Assembly (NCBI RefSeq): GCF_014529945.1
Contig: NZ_JACVFB010000006.1
Span: forward strand, 186,001 to 250,000
Direction of reading: 5' to 3'
DNA length: 64,000 bases
Source: Chitinophaga varians
GTDB lineage: Bacteria > Bacteroidota > Bacteroidia > Chitinophagales > Chitinophagaceae
In this document: in pieces, positions 53,202 to 62,034 of the stretch
Position numbering within the stretch: position 1 is the first letter of the stretch
How the letters are laid out: each line of letters opens with the position of its first letter
The notes under the pieces: generated by a model
The model's database searches: none
What the model was told of the DNA's origin: nothing
Seen by the model: the letters and a program-made list of their open reading frames with translations, nothing else
Translations under genes and position numbers: made by a program

Positions 53202-53786
53202 ATGGAAAACAGAACGATCACGGTAGTGCCTTATACCACTGAATGGGCCCATACTTTTGAACAACTGGCCGGCATTTACCGGGCACAGCTGGGGCAACTG
53301 ATCACCGGCGTAGAACATGTAGGCAGCACTTCGGTGCCCGGACTGGCAGCAAAGCCGATCATCGATATTGATATTCTCATAAAGGAGCCGGCAGGTTTAT
53401 CACCGGTAGTGGCCGTGCTGGACCAGCTGGGATACACCTGGAGAGGTGATCTGGGCATCCCGGGAAGAGAGGCTTTCGGCAGAAATACGGACACCACCCC
53501 GCTGGATGGCAACGGTACTTCATGGCCGGCGCATAATTTGTATGTTTGTATAGAAGGGTGTGTCAGTTTGAAAAACCATCTACAGCTGCGCGATTATCTG
53601 CGGCAGCATCCCGACACGGCCCGGCAGTATGGCACGCTCAAACAGGAACTGGCGGTAAAATATCCCCACGATATTGATAGTTATGTGGAAGGTAAAACAG
53701 CCTTCATTACAGGGATACTGGCGCACACAGGCATGGAAGAAGACGCGCTGAAAAATATTACAGCGCAGAACAAGGCTGCAAAGTAA
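53202..53786 (+). CDS. GrpB/UPF0157 family nucleotidyltransferase-like protein
   Basis: 194 residues from ATG 53202 (MENRTITVVPYTTEWAHTFE); the earlier part of the frame from 53064 overlaps the SH3 gene. Hallmarks are VEHVGSTSVPGLAAKPIIDI, DILIKEP, AHNLYVCIEGC and LRDYLRQHPDTARQYGTLK. The GrpB family has a nucleotidyltransferase fold with the D-x-D pair in IIDIDIL; biochemical activity is poorly known. It stands as a separate small gene. Confidence 0.9.
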   Translation: MENRTITVVPYTTEWAHTFEQLAGIYRAQLGQLITGVEHVGSTSVPGLAAKPIIDIDILIKEPAGLSPVVAVLDQLGYTWRGDLGIPGREAFGRNTDTTPLDGNGTSWPAHNLYVCIEGCVSLKNHLQLRDYLRQHPDTARQYGTLKQELAVKYPHDIDSYVEGKTAFITGILAHTGMEEDALKNITAQNKAAK

Positions 53787-53839
53787 GGATGGATGGCGCC
53801 TCATAAGATGCTTATATTTTTCACTATAAAACAGCTTAT

Positions 53840-54544
53840 ATGAGAACATTATGCCTTCTTTTATCTTTCCTGTGTGCCTTTGCGACCATCGGGAAAGCGC
53901 AGGATAACATCCGGGGCGCCTGGAAATCGGCTCATGGAGGCGTGAGCAGCATCCTGCTGATCACGCCGAATTATTTTTCCATCACCAGCTACAAAGACAC
54001 CAGTTTTATTGACACCATGGGCGGCACCTGGAAATCCGATGGCAGCAGCGATGTGGCCGTAAAAATTGAATTCAATACAGAAGAGCGTAATCAGATAGGC
54101 TGGCAAGGCTCAGTGCCTGTTTCTTATGCAGACGGCAAACTTTTCACTACCCAAAGCGGTGGGCAGCGTGTGGAATGGACCCGCGTGGACAATGGCGACG
54201 GTCCGCTGGCCGGCAGCTGGCAAATCACCGGCCGCGAACAGGACGGGAAAATGAACACCATCAGCCCCGGCGCCCGCAAAACCGTTAAAATCCTTACCGG
54301 TACCCGTTTCCAGTGGGTAGCTATTAATACCGATACCGGCGAATTTTTTGGTACCGGCGGCGGTACCTACACCTTCGAGAATGGCGTGTACACAGAAAAA
54401 ATTGATTTCTTCTCCCGTGATAATTCCCGCGTAGGCGCCTCTCTTACCTTTAAAGGCAAAGTGGACGGCAACTCCTGGGACCATAGTGGCTTAAGTTCCA
54501 AAGGAGAACCCATACATGAAGTATGGACGAAACCCTCCATGTAG
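53840..54544 (+). CDS. Secreted beta-rich protein of unknown function
   Basis: 234 residues with a signal peptide (MRTLCLLLSFLCAFATIGKA). Two similar halves each begin with a G-x-W element (NIRGAWKSAHGGVSSILLIT and PLAGSWQITGREQDGKMNTI) and contain beta-strand patterns, suggesting a lipocalin-like or duplicated calycin fold. No enzymatic motif was seen. It is 53 nt after the GrpB-like gene and converges on the gamma-glutamyltransferase gene, with the long inverted repeat between them. Confidence 0.65.
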   Translation: MRTLCLLLSFLCAFATIGKAQDNIRGAWKSAHGGVSSILLITPNYFSITSYKDTSFIDTMGGTWKSDGSSDVAVKIEFNTEERNQIGWQGSVPVSYADGKLFTTQSGGQRVEWTRVDNGDGPLAGSWQITGREQDGKMNTISPGARKTVKILTGTRFQWVAINTDTGEFFGTGGGTYTFENGVYTEKIDFFSRDNSRVGASLTFKGKVDGNSWDHSGLSSKGEPIHEVWTKPSM

Positions 54545-54548
54545 AAAT

Positions 54549-54624
54549 GTAGGAATTTTGATATTTAGTTATTTTGATATTGAAGATGTATAATATCAAA
54601 ATAACTAAATATCAAAATTCCTAC
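54549..54624. repeat. Perfect 33-bp inverted repeat with 10-nt loop
   Basis: The left arm 54549-54581 begins GTAGGAATTTTGATATTTAG and the right arm 54592-54624 is its exact reverse complement, ending AATATCAAAATTCCTAC in reversed sense. The loop is GAAGATGTAT. Inside each arm the 10-mer TTTTGATATT occurs twice. It fills the space between two convergent genes and could be a very strong bidirectional terminator or a small palindromic mobile-type element. Confidence 0.9.
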
Positions 54625-54629
54625 GTGCT

Positions 54630-56561
54630 TTACCAGCCTATTCCGTAGTCTTCGCCATGGTTGCTGCTGCCACCCCACAGGGTACCATGTTTACGGTCCA
54701 GGTAAATTGCGTTGATAGGCCCGCTGGTGCGCTGTTCAAAGCTGAGATGATATCCCATGCCTTCCAGCATGCTGCGTGTTTTTTCGGGTGTATTGCTGTT
54801 GAGCAGCAAACTTCCCGGCCTGGGCATACGATCGCTGACCTTACTGCCGCCGAGCGACAACCATAACTGGTTGGTATTGATATTGGCCGCTTCCGTCGCC
54901 TGTTGTACTGTCATGCCAAAATCCACCACGTTGAGAAAGAACTGCAACAGGTTCTGGTCCTGTGTATCTCCGCCCTGTACGGCGAAGGAAAGAAACGGTT
55001 TGCCGTCTTTCAGTGCCATGGACGGTGTAAGGGTAACGCGGGGCCTTTTGCCAGGTGCTATCACGTTAAACGGACAGATGGCAGAATCCAGCACAAAGCT
55101 TTGCAGGCGCTGGCTCATACCAATACCTGTGCGGCCTGCGATGCAGGCTGGCAGCCAGCCACCGCTGGGCGTAACAGATACTACCCATCCGTCTTTATCC
55201 GCTGCTTCCACGCTGGTGGTGCCCCGCCACAGGCGATCGTGGTAGGCGCTGTCTGCGGCCTGTTGTGCATACAGCTGGTCCATATTTGTTTCGGCCCTGA
55301 AAGTGGTCGCATCATGTTTGGGGACAAAACCACCGGGCTTGCGGCCGTTGGTGGTATCCATATAACCTTTGCGCTCTTCAAGGAAATGCAGATAGGGGTT
55401 GGTTTTGCCGATATAAGGATACGGATCGCCCGGACCGGCGGCAGCATCGTTGCGTTCAGGCAGGATTTGTCTGGCCCGCGCTTTCGCATAGTCTTTGTGC
55501 AGCAGTCCTTCGATAGCCCTGTTCTTATTGAAATAGGGATCGCCATAATAAAAATCGCGGTCAGCAAAAGTCAGGTTCATGGTCTGATAAAGCGTATGGA
55601 TATACTGCGGAGAGTTGTAGCCCATCGCTTTGAGGTCGAAGTTCTCAAGGATATTGAGGCTCTGCAGCAACATCGGTCCCTGTGTCCATTCCTGTAATTT
55701 GTAGACTTCAATACCGCGGTAATTAACATGCAGCGGCGTTTCTTCGATCGGTTTCCAGCGCGCCAGGTCTTCGAGGGTGATGAGGCCGCCCTGTTCCTGG
55801 CAACCGCGTACAAATTCTTTTGCGATGTCTCCTTTGTAAAACCGGTCGTATGCTGCCATGATGGCTTCTTTTCGGCTTTTATGTTTTTTCAGGGCCTCCT
55901 GTTCTGCTTCCACCATTTTGGAGAGCGTGGCCAGCAGGTCTTTCTGTACAAACATTTCCCCGGCTTCCGGCGCTTCTCTTTTTTCACCGGGGTGGGTGAG
56001 GAAGACCGCTTTGCTATAGGGCCACTGTTGAATATATTTTTTGCCGCGTTCTATGCTGTTAGCGGTCTGTGCTTCTATCGGATACCCGGAGGCCATGTCC
56101 ATAGCGGGTGCCAGCACTTCTTTCAGGCTCATGGTGCCGTATTGTGCGAGCATATAACAGAGGCCGCCGGCGGTACCGGGGGTAACAGCCGCCAGTGGAC
56201 CGTATTCCGGCGGAAAATCATATCCTTTTGATTTGAAGAATTCCGGTGTGGCGCCGGTGGGTGCTACGCCCAGCGCGTTGATGGCGATCACCTTCCCGGT
56301 CTTGGGGTTGTAGATCAATGCCTGTGTTTCGCCTCCCCAGCTTAATACGTCCCACATGGTACAGGTAGCTGCCAGCATGGCGCAGGCAGCATCTACGGCA
56401 TTACCGCCCCGTTGGAAAATCATGGCGCCGGCAGTGGCAGCCAGCGGTTTGCCGGTAACGGCCATCCAGTTTTTTCCGTGTAGTGGTGGCTTCTGTGTTT
56501 GTTGCGCCTGTAGGCCGGTCCACATAAGACTGACGGCCAGCCATAAAAAAAGATGTCTCAT
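54630..56561 (-). CDS. Gamma-glutamyltransferase family protein
   Basis: 643 residues from ATG 56561 (MRHLFLWLAVSLMWTGLQAQ), a proper signal peptide; the frame extends to 56681 but adds no features. Family motifs are seen in order: GKPLAATAGAMIFQRGGNAV, DAACAMLAATCTMWDVLSWG, the catalytic Thr in RGTTSVEAADKDGWVVSVTP, and MALKDGKPFLSFAVQGGD. The enzyme is an Ntn-hydrolase that self-cleaves before the Thr; it moves gamma-glutamyl groups or hydrolyses them, and distant members act on acyl-lactams. The processing Thr is preserved; the substrate is not known. It is divergent to the esterase gene, with 168 nt between starts. Confidence 0.9.
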   Translation of the reverse strand: MRHLFLWLAVSLMWTGLQAQQTQKPPLHGKNWMAVTGKPLAATAGAMIFQRGGNAVDAACAMLAATCTMWDVLSWGGETQALIYNPKTGKVIAINALGVAPTGATPEFFKSKGYDFPPEYGPLAAVTPGTAGGLCYMLAQYGTMSLKEVLAPAMDMASGYPIEAQTANSIERGKKYIQQWPYSKAVFLTHPGEKREAPEAGEMFVQKDLLATLSKMVEAEQEALKKHKSRKEAIMAAYDRFYKGDIAKEFVRGCQEQGGLITLEDLARWKPIEETPLHVNYRGIEVYKLQEWTQGPMLLQSLNILENFDLKAMGYNSPQYIHTLYQTMNLTFADRDFYYGDPYFNKNRAIEGLLHKDYAKARARQILPERNDAAAGPGDPYPYIGKTNPYLHFLEERKGYMDTTNGRKPGGFVPKHDATTFRAETNMDQLYAQQAADSAYHDRLWRGTTSVEAADKDGWVVSVTPSGGWLPACIAGRTGIGMSQRLQSFVLDSAICPFNVIAPGKRPRVTLTPSMALKDGKPFLSFAVQGGDTQDQNLLQFFLNVVDFGMTVQQATEAANINTNQLWLSLGGSKVSDRMPRPGSLLLNSNTPEKTRSMLEGMGYHLSFEQRTSGPINAIYLDRKHGTLWGGSSNHGEDYGIGW

Positions 56562-56729
56562 AAAGCAAATTTGCAATGTTGGATACTGGTTTTGATAGCG
56601 GGCAACACATGACTGTGCCGCCGGTAGACTAAAATTAATAAAGTATCCCTGATTGTACCAGTGTCTGTTGCACCGGAACATTCTTTTTATTACTTTTTAC
56701 CTTTCAAAAGCACGCAAATTCTATCAACC

Positions 56730-58196
56730 ATGATCAAACCCACCTGGCTGTTGGCAGCCTGTTTGTTAATAGCAGAGAGTATATCCGCCAACGTGACCTT
56801 ACCGGCATTTTTCGGCAGCGGTATGGTATTGCAACGCGACCAGCCCGTGTACATCTGGGGCTGGGCCGATAAAGGCGAAAAAGTAACCGTACAGTTTAAA
56901 TCACAAAAACAGTCCGTGAAAACCGGCAGCGATGGCAAATGGATGGTGAAACTGAAGCCGGAACAAGCTGGCGGCCCATTCGTGCTGACTGTCAACGGAA
57001 AAAATAATATCACCTGCGACAACGTCATGATGGGCGATGTGTGGATATGCTCCGGGCAGTCCAACATGGAATGGCATGTAAAAGATGCCAGCAGGGGCGC
57101 GGAAGAGATACAGGCCGCCAATTACCCGCAGGTGCGGGAATTTACCGTGAAAAGGGCCGTCGCCAAAGAGCCGCTGGACAACGTGGCAGCAGCCAGCTGG
57201 CTGCCCGCTACTCCTGAAAATGTAGGCAGCTTCAGCGCTGTCAGCTATTTCTTCGGTCGTGAACTGTATAAAGACCTGCAGGTGCCGATAGGATTAATAC
57301 ATACCTCCTGGGGCGGTACCCAGGTGGAAGCCTGGATCAGTAAAAAAGGCTTCCTGGGCAGCGAAACATTCAAAGACATGATGTCTGCACCATTGGGCAT
57401 CGATTCTATCACAGGCCCCAATGGTTATCCTGCCTGCCTGTTTAATGCCATGATACATCCGCTGCTGCCGTATGGCATCAAAGGCGCCATCTGGTATCAG
57501 GGAGAAAGTAATGCCGGTCGCGCCTACCAATACCGTCAGTCGTTTCCGCTGATGATCACCGATTGGCGCAACCAATGGCGACAGGGCGATTTCCCTTTTT
57601 ATTTTGTGCAGCTGTCCAGCTTCGATGCCACCCATGGTAAAGGAGAAGGTAACAGCAACAACGGCAGCAGCTGGGCCGAACTGCGGGAAGCGCAAGCCAT
57701 GACGCTGTCGCTGCCTAATACAGGCATGGCCGTTATAACGGACATCGGCGAACGAAATGATATCCACCCCAGAAACAAACAGGACGTGGGCAAACGCCTC
57801 GCCTGGAATGTGCTGAAAAACGTATATGCCCAACCGATGGTGGCTGCCGGACCGGCATTCAAATCCATGGACATCAGCGGTAATAAAGCGCTGATATCCT
57901 TCACCGATACGGGATCGGGGCTGGTGGTAAAAGACCGCTACGGTTATCTGAAAGGCTTCGAGGTAGCCGGTGCCGATCAGCATTTTCACTATGCCAAAGC
58001 AGCGATCGTGAATGGGAAAGTAGAAGTATACAGCGATCAGGTGACAGCCCCGGTGGCGGTGCGCTACAACTGGGCAGACGATGCCGCCGATGGTAATCTC
58101 TTTAACCGGGAGGGCCTGCCGGCTGCACCCTTCCGCACAGATAAGTGGAAGGGCGTGACGGATAATGCGGTGTATCAGTTGCCCGCTCGTAAATAA
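56730..58196 (+). CDS. Sialate O-acetylesterase-like SGNH hydrolase
   Basis: 488 residues from ATG 56730 (MIKPTWLLAACLLIAESISA), a signal peptide; earlier frame to 56661 is unlikely. SGNH blocks are clear: GDVWICSGQSNMEWHV (nucleophile Ser in GQSN), AIWYQGESNAGRAYQYRQ and the late D-x-x-H in ERNDIHPRNKQDVG. A beta-sandwich N-terminal domain precedes the hydrolase. The family removes acetyl groups from sialic acids or plant polysaccharides; the present substrate is not known. It is a periplasmic or outer-surface enzyme probably helping glycan use, though it is not in a SusC/SusD operon. Confidence 0.9.
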   Translation: MIKPTWLLAACLLIAESISANVTLPAFFGSGMVLQRDQPVYIWGWADKGEKVTVQFKSQKQSVKTGSDGKWMVKLKPEQAGGPFVLTVNGKNNITCDNVMMGDVWICSGQSNMEWHVKDASRGAEEIQAANYPQVREFTVKRAVAKEPLDNVAAASWLPATPENVGSFSAVSYFFGRELYKDLQVPIGLIHTSWGGTQVEAWISKKGFLGSETFKDMMSAPLGIDSITGPNGYPACLFNAMIHPLLPYGIKGAIWYQGESNAGRAYQYRQSFPLMITDWRNQWRQGDFPFYFVQLSSFDATHGKGEGNSNNGSSWAELREAQAMTLSLPNTGMAVITDIGERNDIHPRNKQDVGKRLAWNVLKNVYAQPMVAAGPAFKSMDISGNKALISFTDTGSGLVVKDRYGYLKGFEVAGADQHFHYAKAAIVNGKVEVYSDQVTAPVAVRYNWADDAADGNLFNREGLPAAPFRTDKWKGVTDNAVYQLPARK

Positions 58197-58224
58197 TTCA
58201 ACAAGAAAAAATAACCAAAGAAAG

Positions 58225-58247
58225 AGGGCTGATTACAGCCCTTTTTT
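58225..58247 (+). terminator. Terminator of the esterase gene
   Basis: AGGGCT (58225-58230) pairs with AGCCCT (58237-58242) around GATTAC, followed by TTTTT. It overlaps the last codons of the convergent DinB-like gene. Confidence 0.7.
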
Positions 58248-58730
58248 GATGACGTTTACCGTCACCAGCAGCTGCCCCGTATGCCGCATCGTATGTTCTG
58301 CCGCATGGAACAGCAGCCCTTGTACAGTGGAAGGCAGTTGCTTGCGACCAACGCCTCTGAAATCCGTCAGCGTGGCCGGATCTGTCTGCGATAGCTGCGC
58401 CAGCGCTTTATCTACCTGCTGATTAAAAGCTTCCAGCAGGGCGGCAGACCCGCCAGCGGGCTTACCTTCCGCAGCCAGTTCTTCCAGCTGCTGCGGCGAC
58501 AGCAGCTGTGCCTGTGCATAGGTAAAAAGCCGGTCGAGCACGCCGCGCAGGTGTTGTAAATGAAAACCGGGAGAAGCTATGCCGGCAGGCTGTTCCCACA
58601 ATCGGTCTTCGGGGAAACCGGCCATCAGCGCGTTAATTTCGGCCCTGGCTTGTAAGAGCGCATGGGCTACGGGCTGCAATAAAGCAGGGATACCTGCTAC
58701 AGGTCCCTGCATCCAGTATTCTGTTGCCAT
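58233..58730 (-). CDS. DinB-like (DinB_2) putative metal-dependent protein
   Basis: 165 residues of four-helix-bundle type with His residues in the typical places: FHLQHLRGVLDRLFTYAQAQ and LLFHAAEHTMRHTGQLLVTV. DinB/YfiT-like proteins bind nickel or zinc and include bacillithiol or other thiol transferases; most are unassigned. It starts 13 nt after the Dabb gene stop and is likely cotranscribed with it. Confidence 0.85.
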   Translation of the reverse strand: MATEYWMQGPVAGIPALLQPVAHALLQARAEINALMAGFPEDRLWEQPAGIASPGFHLQHLRGVLDRLFTYAQAQLLSPQQLEELAAEGKPAGGSAALLEAFNQQVDKALAQLSQTDPATLTDFRGVGRKQLPSTVQGLLFHAAEHTMRHTGQLLVTVNVIKKGL

Positions 58731-58743
58731 GGTTGTGATGCGT

Positions 58744-59151
58744 TTATACTTCCTGTGCGTCGTATACTACCACCTTCTCCCACAGGGAGCTGTAGTTTTT
58801 CACGAAATCGAGGTGGACGGGATGTGTCTGATAAGCTGCCTGTGAGGCCAGGTCACGGAAGAAAATCAGTTCAGATACGGCCCAGCTGCTGTCTACCACT
58901 TCCCGTTTCTCTGTGCCGGCTACGATGCCTACATGCAGCTGGCCCACGGCCGGAATACGGGAGAGCGTTTTGATACCTTCCACCAGTTTGTCGCGGTCGG
59001 CAGTGGAGCCGGGATTTTTCAGCCAGAAAAACACATGATGCACGATAGGGAATTTGTGGTTGCCGGCGGACAGTGGCATAGCGGCTGCGGCACTGCCGGC
59101 ACATAAGGTGGCGGCGGTACCAAGAAATTTTCTTCTGTTCGATGTTTTCAT
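58744..59151 (-). CDS. Tat-exported Dabb (stress-responsive alpha/beta barrel) protein
   Basis: 135 residues. The N-terminus carries a twin-arginine signal (TSNRRKFLGTAATLCAGSAA, matching RRxFLG), so the folded protein is exported. The mature part is the ~95-residue dimeric alpha-beta barrel domain (PIVHHVFFWLKNPGSTADRD, KLVEGIKTLSRIPAV, LASQAAYQTHPVHLDFV). Exported Dabb proteins are common in Bacteroidota; their function is not settled. It leads the two-gene unit with the DinB-like gene. Confidence 0.9.
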   Translation of the reverse strand: MKTSNRRKFLGTAATLCAGSAAAAMPLSAGNHKFPIVHHVFFWLKNPGSTADRDKLVEGIKTLSRIPAVGQLHVGIVAGTEKREVVDSSWAVSELIFFRDLASQAAYQTHPVHLDFVKNYSSLWEKVVVYDAQEV

Positions 59152-59278
59152 AAGGTGTAAATTTGAAGACCTGAAAATAATAAAAGATCAGAGATTCATC
59201 CCATAATCCGGCCTTTTCATCCCATTTTGACTGGCTGCACCTTTTCAATAGCTAATATTGCCGTAAATATTCCCGCTT

Positions 59279-60790
59279 ATGGACCAATTCAGGAAATTAG
59301 AGTTTGGTGTGGCATCAGGGTTAGCACTGCTGCTGTTGTTCGGCCTGCTGTATCCCAGTGTTATCTACAATGTATTTGAGTTACAACAAATCTATGGACG
59401 AAAGTTCGCCCAGTATGATCAGGTGTTCGATTATTATATCCATTACCTGCTGCCGTCTATGACGCGTATTGTGCTGGTGTATACCGGTTTCCTGGCGGTG
59501 AACTTTGTGATCGTTCCCCGTTTTCTGGAGCAGAAAAGATGGTGGGGCGGTATTTCCCTGCTGGCGCTGACCGGGCTGATATTTTTCCTGGGGATGATGA
59601 TCGCCGGCTCTTATTACAACGGGTACCTTTTCGGTGTGTATAATACGATACAGGGCGCCCATACGCATTTTGCGAAATCAGCCTTCATCGCAACGCTCTT
59701 CAGCGGTGTGCTGTATGTAGTGTATTATTTTGTGAAGCAGACTTATTTCAACTATCTGCACGAGCGCATCCTTCTTAATCCCTACTACCGGAAAATAGCC
59801 CGTGAGGTGTTGATCATCTCCGGTATACTGCTGGCCATTATGGCGCTTATTTTCAGTGATTCCAGAGATGCTTTCTGGTTGATGTTCTACTTCGGGCCCA
59901 TTATCATTGGGGTTGCTTTCATCCTTTACTATAAAATCATCCCGGATTTTAAGCTCGTACATCATAATCAACGGGTCATGATCCGGGATGTCGCGCTGCT
60001 GGTGCTGGGAACGAACTTCCTGATGGGGCTGATTATCAGGGCTGTCCGCCACGGCGGCGCCGGTACGTTCGTGCCCCTGATCGTTTTTGGCGTGCTGATA
60101 TGCGTTGGAGTTGTGTTGCCGGTCGCCTGGTTTCTTTATGTATCCCGCCAGAAACAGGTGACCACCGTCAGGAAACTGCAAACAGCGCTGGGTCATTCCA
60201 CGGCCAACCTGGATTTCCTGCGGGCGCAGATCAACCCCCACTTTTTGTTCAATGCGCTGAATACCCTGTATGGCACTGCTTTACAGGAAGAAGCACCCCG
60301 TACCAGCGAAGGTATTCAGAAGCTGGGCGACATGATGCGGTTTATGTTGCACGATAACCATCTGACTAAAATTCCGCTGGACAAGGAAGTGGCCTATCTG
60401 CAAAATTACATCGATCTTCAACGGCTGCGGGTATTGTCTTCCCCGGATATCCTGATCGAAGTGAATATCGATGACAGCCAGTGCGGGCATGAAATAGCGC
60501 CGATGTTGCTCATCCCGTTTGTGGAGAATGCCTTCAAGCATGGTATCAGCCTGCGAAACCGCTCCCGCATCGTGATCTCGCTTAGCTGCAACAGTGAACA
60601 ACTTTTCTTCGACGTATACAACAGCGTGCATCCGCGCCCGGAAAATGATCCGGAACGTGATAGCATGGGCATAGGACTGAACAATGTGAAAGAAAGACTG
60701 GCGTTATTATATCCTAATCGCCATGAGCTGAGCATACGACATACCACCACCGAATTTTTTGTACACCTCACGATAGATGTTAAAGATTAA
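59279..60790 (+). CDS. LytS/YehU-type sensor histidine kinase
   Basis: 503 residues. Six or seven membrane helices fill residues 1-290. The kinase part has the phospho-acceptor motif INPHFLFNALNTLYG (His321) of the His_kinase/LytS family, then the ATPase boxes IPFVENAFKHGISL and GIGLNNVKERLALLYPNR. It is the sensor of the two-component system whose LytTR partner is two genes downstream. The extracellular sensing region is made of loops only, so membrane or small-molecule signals are likely. It is 6 nt from the DUF4407 gene. Confidence 0.93.
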   Translation: MDQFRKLEFGVASGLALLLLFGLLYPSVIYNVFELQQIYGRKFAQYDQVFDYYIHYLLPSMTRIVLVYTGFLAVNFVIVPRFLEQKRWWGGISLLALTGLIFFLGMMIAGSYYNGYLFGVYNTIQGAHTHFAKSAFIATLFSGVLYVVYYFVKQTYFNYLHERILLNPYYRKIAREVLIISGILLAIMALIFSDSRDAFWLMFYFGPIIIGVAFILYYKIIPDFKLVHHNQRVMIRDVALLVLGTNFLMGLIIRAVRHGGAGTFVPLIVFGVLICVGVVLPVAWFLYVSRQKQVTTVRKLQTALGHSTANLDFLRAQINPHFLFNALNTLYGTALQEEAPRTSEGIQKLGDMMRFMLHDNHLTKIPLDKEVAYLQNYIDLQRLRVLSSPDILIEVNIDDSQCGHEIAPMLLIPFVENAFKHGISLRNRSRIVISLSCNSEQLFFDVYNSVHPRPENDPERDSMGIGLNNVKERLALLYPNRHELSIRHTTTEFFVHLTIDVKD

Positions 60791-60796
60791 TAGAAG

Positions 60797-62002
60797 ATGT
60801 TAAAGAAAGATATCAATACCAAAGATGAAATTAAGCCGTTGCCGGCACCGGATGGACTCACGCGCTTCCTGTGGTGGCTGGCGGCCGCTGACGCCGATAT
60901 TCTGGCAGAATGCCGTACGGAGCGGGAGAGGTACCGTATCATCGGTCTTTCCGTATTCGTGACCTGGATGTTTGCCACCCTGGCATGGGGGTATTTTTTC
61001 TCCACCATCGTGAAAGATGATATGATCGTGCTGGCGTTGGCGTTATTCTTTGGCTTTGCCATTCTGTCCATCGACAGAACATTGATTGCAGCCATGTCCC
61101 GGGGTAACGGTAATATGCGGTTTATGCCGGTGGCATTTCGTTTATTGCTGGCCGTTACCATCGGGCTTTTTATATCCCAGCCGGTGGTGCTGATGCTGTT
61201 TAAGAAAGATATCACCGCTCAACTGGAACTGAGTAAACAGACCAAGCTCGATGCTTACCGTAAAAAGCTGACCGCCATGAATGCCGGTCAACGGGCGGAG
61301 TTGCAGCAATCGCTGGACCGCGGCCGGCAACAACTACAGCAGAAAGAGAGCGAACTGAAATTTTATAAAGACGCCTATATCAAAGAAACCGATGGTACCG
61401 GCGGCTCGGGCAGAATAGGAGAGTCTTCTGTTGCCCGCGTAAAAAAATCGGCTTACATGAAGTCAGAAGAAGAACTGGCACTCATGAAGCACGAATGGGA
61501 ACCTAAAGAGCAACAGTTGCAGGTACAGGTGGCAGCCATGCACAGCGCCGACAGCCTGAAGGAGACCATCTATCAGGGCACGCTGACAGACGGTTTTCTG
61601 GCGCAGATAGAAGCCCTGCATGAGCTCACCGACGAGCACCCCGCTTTACAACAACGGTACCGGCTCATCGTATTTATCATCACGTTGATAGAGATCATGC
61701 CACTGCTCAGTAAAGTGCTGATGCCTAAAGGTGAATATGAGGAAAGACTCGCCAGCGCCACCACACAAAGCACCGCTGCCGCAAGGCTGGAAACAGAAGC
61801 CGGCAAAGAACTGCTGCAGCATTATCAGGAAGCTGCGCTGACAGCCGATAAGGAAATTGTGGACGAAGTGTTTGAAAGTACCCGGGAACTGCGCCGCGAA
61901 GAAGCTGCGGCTATCGTAAAGGACTGGCAGCGCCGTGAAAACCGGCAGTACCGCCAACTATGGCAACAGATCAAGAACCTGTTGCTCGGCAGAATTTCGT
62001 AA
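60797..62002 (+). CDS. DUF4407 membrane protein between kinase and regulator
   Basis: 401 residues matching DUF4407 (RFLWWLAAADADILAECRTE at the start). Helices at about residues 53-73, 77-95 and 112-132 (LAVTIGLFISQPVVLMLF) are followed by a long coiled coil (RAELQQSLDRGRQQLQQKES), another helix near 290 and a coiled C-terminal tail. DUF4407 has no established biochemical role. Its tight placement between the histidine kinase (6 nt) and the LytTR regulator (32 nt) suggests that it senses or modulates the signal for this system. Confidence 0.85.
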   Translation: MLKKDINTKDEIKPLPAPDGLTRFLWWLAAADADILAECRTERERYRIIGLSVFVTWMFATLAWGYFFSTIVKDDMIVLALALFFGFAILSIDRTLIAAMSRGNGNMRFMPVAFRLLLAVTIGLFISQPVVLMLFKKDITAQLELSKQTKLDAYRKKLTAMNAGQRAELQQSLDRGRQQLQQKESELKFYKDAYIKETDGTGGSGRIGESSVARVKKSAYMKSEEELALMKHEWEPKEQQLQVQVAAMHSADSLKETIYQGTLTDGFLAQIEALHELTDEHPALQQRYRLIVFIITLIEIMPLLSKVLMPKGEYEERLASATTQSTAAARLETEAGKELLQHYQEAALTADKEIVDEVFESTRELRREEAAAIVKDWQRRENRQYRQLWQQIKNLLLGRIS

Positions 62003-62034
62003 ATCCCTATCTTGTTACCGGAAAATGTAGTGTT

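Noticed and set aside
54549..54624. Inverted repeat considered as ends of an insertion sequence
   Set aside because: The arms are only 10 nt apart, so no transposase or cargo could lie between them.
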